Below, one piece after another: positions 59,597 to 64,000 of a DNA stretch of 64,000 bases. Source of the DNA: Tropicibacter sp. R16_0 (GTDB taxonomy: Bacteria > Pseudomonadota > Alphaproteobacteria > Rhodobacterales > Rhodobacteraceae). The first letter of the stretch is position 1. Each line of letters starts with the position of its first letter. The notes below the pieces were generated by a model. That model had not been told where the DNA came from and did no database searches. It worked only from the letters and a program-made list of their open reading frames with translations. Position numbers and translations under genes: made by a program. The DNA is taken from positions 62,001 to 126,000 of the forward strand of contig NZ_JAGHRE010000007.1 in assembly GCF_017743935.1 (NCBI RefSeq), given 5' to 3'.

Positions 59597-62500
59597 ATGT
59601 CAAAATCACTGCGTCTGCGCCTGGACAGCCAAACCTACGCCGATCAGGACGCTGTCCTGAGGCAGCTTACCGAAACCGCCGCCCTGAGCGAGACGGACCG
59701 CTCTGCCATCTGCGCGGATGCGGCCAATCTGGTGCGCGACATTCGCAGCAGCACGGCCCCCGGCATGATGGAGGTCTTTCTGGCCGAATATGGTCTGTCG
59801 ACGGACGAAGGCATCGCGCTTATGTGTCTGGCCGAGGCGTTGTTGCGCGTGCCGGATGCCGACACCATCGACGCCTTGATCGAAGACAAGATCGCACCAT
59901 CCGATTGGGGCAAGCATCTGGGGCATTCGTCCTCGTCGCTTGTGAACGCCTCAACCTGGGCGTTGATGCTGACGGGCAAGGTTCTGGACGACGATGGCCC
60001 CTCGCCTGTGGGTGCCCTGCGATCCGCGATCAAACGTCTGGGCGAGCCTGTGATCCGCACCGCCGTCAGCCGCGCGATGAAAGAAATGGGGCGTCAGTTC
60101 GTGCTGGGTGAGACCATCACCAGCGCCATGACCCGCGCCAAGGGGATGGAGGACAAAGGATACACCTATTCCTATGACATGCTGGGTGAAGCCGCCCGGA
60201 CCGAGGCCGACGCCGCCCGCTATCACCTGAGCTATTCCCGCGCCATTGCAGCCATTGCCGAAGCCTGTGTGCATGACGACATCCGTGCCAACCCCGGCAT
60301 CTCGGTCAAGCTGTCGGCCCTGCACCCACGCTATGAGATTGCTCAAGAACAACGCGTCATGGACGAGCTCGTGCCGCGACTGCAAGCCCTGGCGCTGCTC
60401 GCCAAGGCCGCGGGCATGGGCCTGAACGTGGACGCCGAAGAAGCCGACCGCCTGTCGCTGTCGCTTCAGGTGATCGAAGAGGTCATGGGCGATCCTGCGC
60501 TCAAAGGCTGGGACGGCTTCGGCATCGTGGTGCAGGCCTATGGCCCGCGCGCCGGTCTGGCGCTGGACATGCTCTATGAGATGGCCGAACGTCATGATCG
60601 CAAACTGATGGTCCGTCTGGTCAAAGGCGCGTATTGGGACACCGAGATCAAGCGCGCCCAGGTCGAAGGGGTCGATGGCTTTCCGGTTTTCACCAACAAG
60701 GCTGCGACCGACATCTCCTACATCGCCAATGCCCGCAAACTGCTGGGCATGACCGACCGCATCTATCCGCAGTTCGCCACCCACAACGCCCACACCGTCA
60801 GCGCCATCCTGCATATGGCCGACGACCAGCCGTTCGAATTTCAACGCCTGCATGGAATGGGCGAGACGCTGCATGGGTTGGTCAAGGCCAAGGCCAACAG
60901 CCGTTGCCGCATCTATGCCCCTGTCGGCGCGCATCGCGACCTACTTGCTTATCTGGTCCGCCGCCTGCTGGAAAACGGCGCCAACAGCTCGTTTGTGAAC
61001 CAGATCGTGGATGAAGCCGTGCCACCGGAAGAGGTCGCCGCCGATCCCTTTGCAATCATGAACGATCCGGTGCGACGCATTCCGGGCGGTCCCGACCTTT
61101 TTGCGCCGGAGCGTCGAAACTCCGTCGGGTTCGACCTGCATCACACGCCCACGCTGGATGCCGTCGACCAGGCCCGAGAAGCCTTTCAAGAGCATCAGTG
61201 GAACGCCACTCCGTTGCTGGCCACCGACGCTGCGCCAGAGACCGCGGCACCTGTGACAAATCCCTCGACGCCTGAGGACAGTCCCGGAACTGTGGCGCCT
61301 GCAAGCGCCACAGATGCCGAGGTTGCCATGGCTTCGGCCACCCCCTGGACGGCCCCTGCCGCTGAGCGGGCAGCGATCCTGAACACCGCCGCCGACCTTT
61401 ATGAAGCGCACCACGGCGAATTGTTCGCCCTGTTGGCACGCGAGGCGGGCAAGAGCTTGCCTGACTGCGTGGCCGAATTGCGCGAGGCGGTGGATTTCCT
61501 GCGTTACTACGCCGCCAATATCCCGGACGCAGCCCCCGCTGGCACCTTCACTTGCATCAGCCCGTGGAACTTCCCGCTGGCGATTTTCTCGGGCCAGATC
61601 GCGGCCGCCTTGGCCGTCGGGAATGCGGTCCTGGCGAAGCCCGCCGAGCAAACGCCACTGATCGCGCATCGCGCGGTGCAACTGCTGCATCAGGCCGGTG
61701 TGCCCCGGGACGTACTCCAACTCTTGCCGGGCGGCGGGGAGCTGGGCGCGCGCCTAACCTCTGATCCGCGCATCTCAGGCGTGGCCTTTACCGGGTCAAC
61801 CGCCACCGCATTGAAAATCCGCGCGGCCATGGCCCACAACCTGCGCCCCGGCGCGCCGTTGATCGCTGAAACCGGCGGGTTGAACGCCATGATCGTCGAT
61901 AGCACCGCCCTGCCCGAACAGGCCGTGCAATCGATCATCGAAAGCGCGTTTCAATCCGCCGGGCAACGCTGTTCGGCCCTGCGTTGCCTCTATCTGCAAG
62001 ATGACATCGCCGATGACGTGCTGACCATGCTGATGGGCGCAATGGACGCGCTGCAAGTGGGCGATCCTTGGCACATCTCGGCCGACTGCGGACCGGTCAT
62101 TGATGAGACCGCACGCAAGGGCATTGCCGATCACATTGCCGTGGCGCGTGCCGACGGTCGGATCCTCAAGGAAATGGCCACTCCGGATCAAGGCACCTTC
62201 GTTGCCCCGACATTGATCAAGGTATCCGGTATCGGTGATCTGGAACGCGAGGTTTTTGGGCCGGTTCTGCATGTGGCCCGATTCAAAGCTCAAGATCTTG
62301 ACCGGGTGATCGACGACATCAACGCCACTGGCTATGGCCTGACGTTCGGGCTGCACACCCGCATCGACGACCGGGTGCAGCACGTCACGGACGCCATTCA
62401 TGCGGGCAACATTTATGTCAACCGCAACCAGATCGGCGCCATCGTTGGCAGTCAACCTTTTGGGGGAGAGGGGCTTTCCGGCACCGGCCCCAAAGCGGGC

Positions 62501-62998
62501 GGGCCCAACTACATGACCCGTTTCTGCGCCCCGGATCGTCAGTCGACCGAGGACAGCTGGTCCGAAACCATGGCAGAGCTGCCCGCGCCCACAGGCGCAC
62601 CCGCAGCACCTGAAACGCAATCCCTGCCCGGCCCAACTGGCGAATCAAACCGATTGACCACCTTGCCCCGGCCACCCTTGTTGTGCCTGGGACCGGGAGC
62701 CCAGGCCGTCGCCGCGCAGGCCAAAAGCGTCGAGGCCCATGGCGGCACCGCCATCCGCACCACCGGTATGATCGACCTGCACCGTTTGGAACACGCAGAC
62801 GGTTTCGCCGGGGTGCTGTGGTGGGGCGACGCCGACACGGCTGCTCAGATCGAACAGGCCCTGTCGCGCAGAAATGGCCCGATCTTGCCGCTGATCCCGG
62901 GCAAACCCGACCGCACCCGCGTCCTGGCCGAGCGTCACGTCTGCGTCGACACCACCGCCGCCGGGGGCAATGCCGCCCTTCTAGGCGGAGCCGCCTAA
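59597..62998 (+). CDS. putA: Bifunctional proline dehydrogenase / P5C dehydrogenase
   Basis: The 1133-residue enzyme oxidises proline to glutamate in two channelled steps. The N-terminal FAD domain (residues about 100-480) has GLNVDAEEADRLSLSL and VRLVKGAYWDTEIKRAQ. The aldehyde dehydrogenase domain (about 510-990) has ISPWNFPLAIFSGQ, FTGSTATA, the ETGGLNAM glutamate and the catalytic Cys in SAGQRCSALRC. A C-terminal domain (about 1040-1133) follows a Pro-rich link. There is no N-terminal ribbon-helix-helix domain, so it does not repress its own gene, consistent with the AsnC regulator next door. The site GGAGGC precedes the ATG. Confidence 0.95.
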   Translation: MSKSLRLRLDSQTYADQDAVLRQLTETAALSETDRSAICADAANLVRDIRSSTAPGMMEVFLAEYGLSTDEGIALMCLAEALLRVPDADTIDALIEDKIAPSDWGKHLGHSSSSLVNASTWALMLTGKVLDDDGPSPVGALRSAIKRLGEPVIRTAVSRAMKEMGRQFVLGETITSAMTRAKGMEDKGYTYSYDMLGEAARTEADAARYHLSYSRAIAAIAEACVHDDIRANPGISVKLSALHPRYEIAQEQRVMDELVPRLQALALLAKAAGMGLNVDAEEADRLSLSLQVIEEVMGDPALKGWDGFGIVVQAYGPRAGLALDMLYEMAERHDRKLMVRLVKGAYWDTEIKRAQVEGVDGFPVFTNKAATDISYIANARKLLGMTDRIYPQFATHNAHTVSAILHMADDQPFEFQRLHGMGETLHGLVKAKANSRCRIYAPVGAHRDLLAYLVRRLLENGANSSFVNQIVDEAVPPEEVAADPFAIMNDPVRRIPGGPDLFAPERRNSVGFDLHHTPTLDAVDQAREAFQEHQWNATPLLATDAAPETAAPVTNPSTPEDSPGTVAPASATDAEVAMASATPWTAPAAERAAILNTAADLYEAHHGELFALLAREAGKSLPDCVAELREAVDFLRYYAANIPDAAPAGTFTCISPWNFPLAIFSGQIAAALAVGNAVLAKPAEQTPLIAHRAVQLLHQAGVPRDVLQLLPGGGELGARLTSDPRISGVAFTGSTATALKIRAAMAHNLRPGAPLIAETGGLNAMIVDSTALPEQAVQSIIESAFQSAGQRCSALRCLYLQDDIADDVLTMLMGAMDALQVGDPWHISADCGPVIDETARKGIADHIAVARADGRILKEMATPDQGTFVAPTLIKVSGIGDLEREVFGPVLHVARFKAQDLDRVIDDINATGYGLTFGLHTRIDDRVQHVTDAIHAGNIYVNRNQIGAIVGSQPFGGEGLSGTGPKAGGPNYMTRFCAPDRQSTEDSWSETMAELPAPTGAPAAPETQSLPGPTGESNRLTTLPRPPLLCLGPGAQAVAAQAKSVEAHGGTAIRTTGMIDLHRLEHADGFAGVLWWGDADTAAQIEQALSRRNGPILPLIPGKPDRTRVLAERHVCVDTTAAGGNAALLGGAA

Positions 62999-63000
62999 GG

Positions 63001-63312
63001 TAGAGCGTCGCGCGCCTTTTTCTAAATCTAGGCGATTTTCTGAACCTAGTCAGCGCGACGCATCACGCAGTCTTGGCCTAACCGCCAAGCAATTCTGAGC
63101 CGATGTCAGCTACGTGGCCAAAGCGGAATATCCCGTTGAAAGTTCGAATGTCCGCACCGTGCTGCTTCACCAATTGGCTGGTCAAATGACCGGACTGAAG
63201 GGACCCCCGCATGGAAATTCCGGAGAGCGGTTAGGTATTTAGTGGGTATTGGGGCTGCGAGAGAGCCGTCAAAGCAAGGGCAGGAATGCGAGACAAAACG
63301 GCACTTACAAGT
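63001..63312. other. Intergenic region after putA with a long inverted repeat
   Basis: About 310 bp without a clear gene. GCGTCGCGC (63005-63013) and GCGCGACGC (63053-63061) are exact complements 39 bases apart, with a smaller CTAGG/CCTAG pair inside. Together they can form a branched hairpin right after the putA stop that may end its transcript. The rest holds nothing recognisable. Confidence 0.4.
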
Positions 63313-63798
63313 TCAGGGCTTGATCAATACTTCACCTTCAATCTCCATAGCGAACCCAAGCGGCAATCCGGACACGCCGATTGCAGAGCGTGCGTGACGA
63401 CCAACGTCATTGCCGAATACCTCGATTACAAGGTCGCTAAATCCATTCACTACAACATGTTGCTCCGAATAGCCTGGCGCAGACGTCACCATTCCAAAGA
63501 CGCGGACCCAACCCACTATTCGCGACAATTCTCCAATTTCTGCCTTAAGGTTCGCTAACACGCTCAGCGCCACTTCGCGGGCTTCCACATATCCTTGGTC
63601 TGTGGTGATGTCGGCTCCAACAACTCCAAAGGGACCAGCAATACTACCATCCATCGCACTTTTAGGGTGTCCCGAAAAAAGCACCCGGTCACCTCTGATG
63701 TTCACGAACTCGAAGGGTAAGCGTAAGCCCTCTGGCAGCTTAGTCGGTTGCGGCAATTTCAAACCCAATTGTTCCAATCTGCTTTCAGGTGTCGGCAT
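63313..63798 (-). CDS. RidA-family (YjgF-like) protein
   Basis: The 161-residue product belongs to the longer RidA-like group: RLEQLGLKLPQPTKLPEGLR at the start, VLFSGHPKSAMDGSIAGPFG, AREVALSVLANLKAEIGELS, and GRHARSAIGVSGLPLGFAME near the end, where RidA has its R-SA-GV active-site stretch. RidA enzymes remove reactive enamine/imine intermediates; members of this longer subgroup may have other substrates. It starts at ATG 63798. Confidence 0.85.
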   Translation of the reverse strand: MPTPESRLEQLGLKLPQPTKLPEGLRLPFEFVNIRGDRVLFSGHPKSAMDGSIAGPFGVVGADITTDQGYVEAREVALSVLANLKAEIGELSRIVGWVRVFGMVTSAPGYSEQHVVVNGFSDLVIEVFGNDVGRHARSAIGVSGLPLGFAMEIEGEVLIKP

Positions 63799-64000
63799 AC
63801 CTTGTCCTCAGTTCAACTGGTGCTCCGACAGGCTAAACCACATGGAGATGAATGTCTTCATTAGGCTAGAACCAGACGTTCGTGATTTGTGCTAGATCAG
63901 AAGACATGAAGGCGAGCCGGATCAGTTTTGGTCGCAAAGAGCAAAATTGCCCGATGTTCAAGACCTAACCTCTCTTGACGCTGGACTGCTTTCGGCCCAG

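Overview
The window comes from an alphaproteobacterial chromosome. The high-GC codon use, the PutA protein without an N-terminal DNA-binding domain beside a divergent AsnC-type regulator, and the glyA/NAD kinase pairing suggest a marine Rhodobacteraceae (Roseobacter-group) bacterium. The genus cannot be fixed from the sequence alone.

Host DNA occupies 1-8009 and 58229-64000. The left part holds the 3' part of an acyl-CoA synthetase gene, NAD kinase, glyA with its terminator, a YiaA-like membrane protein, a PspA-family membrane-stress protein, a TetR regulator flanked by four copies of one operator (TGAAC-N3-GTTCA), an alpha/beta hydrolase and a rhodanese. The right part holds tRNA-Leu(UAA), a secreted TPR protein, an AsnC/Lrp regulator (probably PutR), putA and a RidA-like gene.

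Between them lies a complete-looking lambda-type siphovirus prophage of about 50.2 kb. It is bounded by a 19-bp direct repeat (8010-8028 and 58210-58228), which is the 3' end of tRNA-Leu; a tyrosine integrase sits next to the intact tRNA. The late genes run leftward from 37555 to 10969 in almost exact lambda order: small and large terminase, gpW, portal, S49 protease with nested scaffold, decoration, major capsid, FI/FII-like, Z-like, U-like, tail tube, G/GT chaperones with a -1 frameshift site, tape measure with a built-in GH24 lysozyme domain, M-like, L-like, K-like NlpC/P60, J, a long tail fibre, a lectin-fold protein, a small membrane/coiled-coil protein, an endolysin and a holin. A leftward replication block (Toprim primase, SF3-like helicase) ends at a cluster of about nine CGTTAC-type iterons plus an AT-rich tract, a good candidate origin. 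The lysogeny region (42.8-46.0 kb) has a short CI-like repressor and a divergent Cro-like gene around three operators, with a fourth near-identical operator over the promoter of the rightward early operon (46039-49755). It also has a second HTH regulator behind a perfect 22-bp palindrome.

Cargo not needed for phage growth sits at both ends: two rightward genes near attL (8761-10963, one a four-helix membrane/coiled-coil protein that may act in exclusion or defence), and near attR an 1800-residue RTX protein plus the 3' remnant of a second RTX gene. The most striking feature is the 1458-residue tail fibre. Its C-terminal ~538 residues form a whole FAD-dependent-oxidoreductase (FAD_oxidored-like) domain fused in frame to a conventional fibre stalk, with two changed positions in the dinucleotide-binding motif. 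I know of no described role for such a domain in a phage adhesion device.
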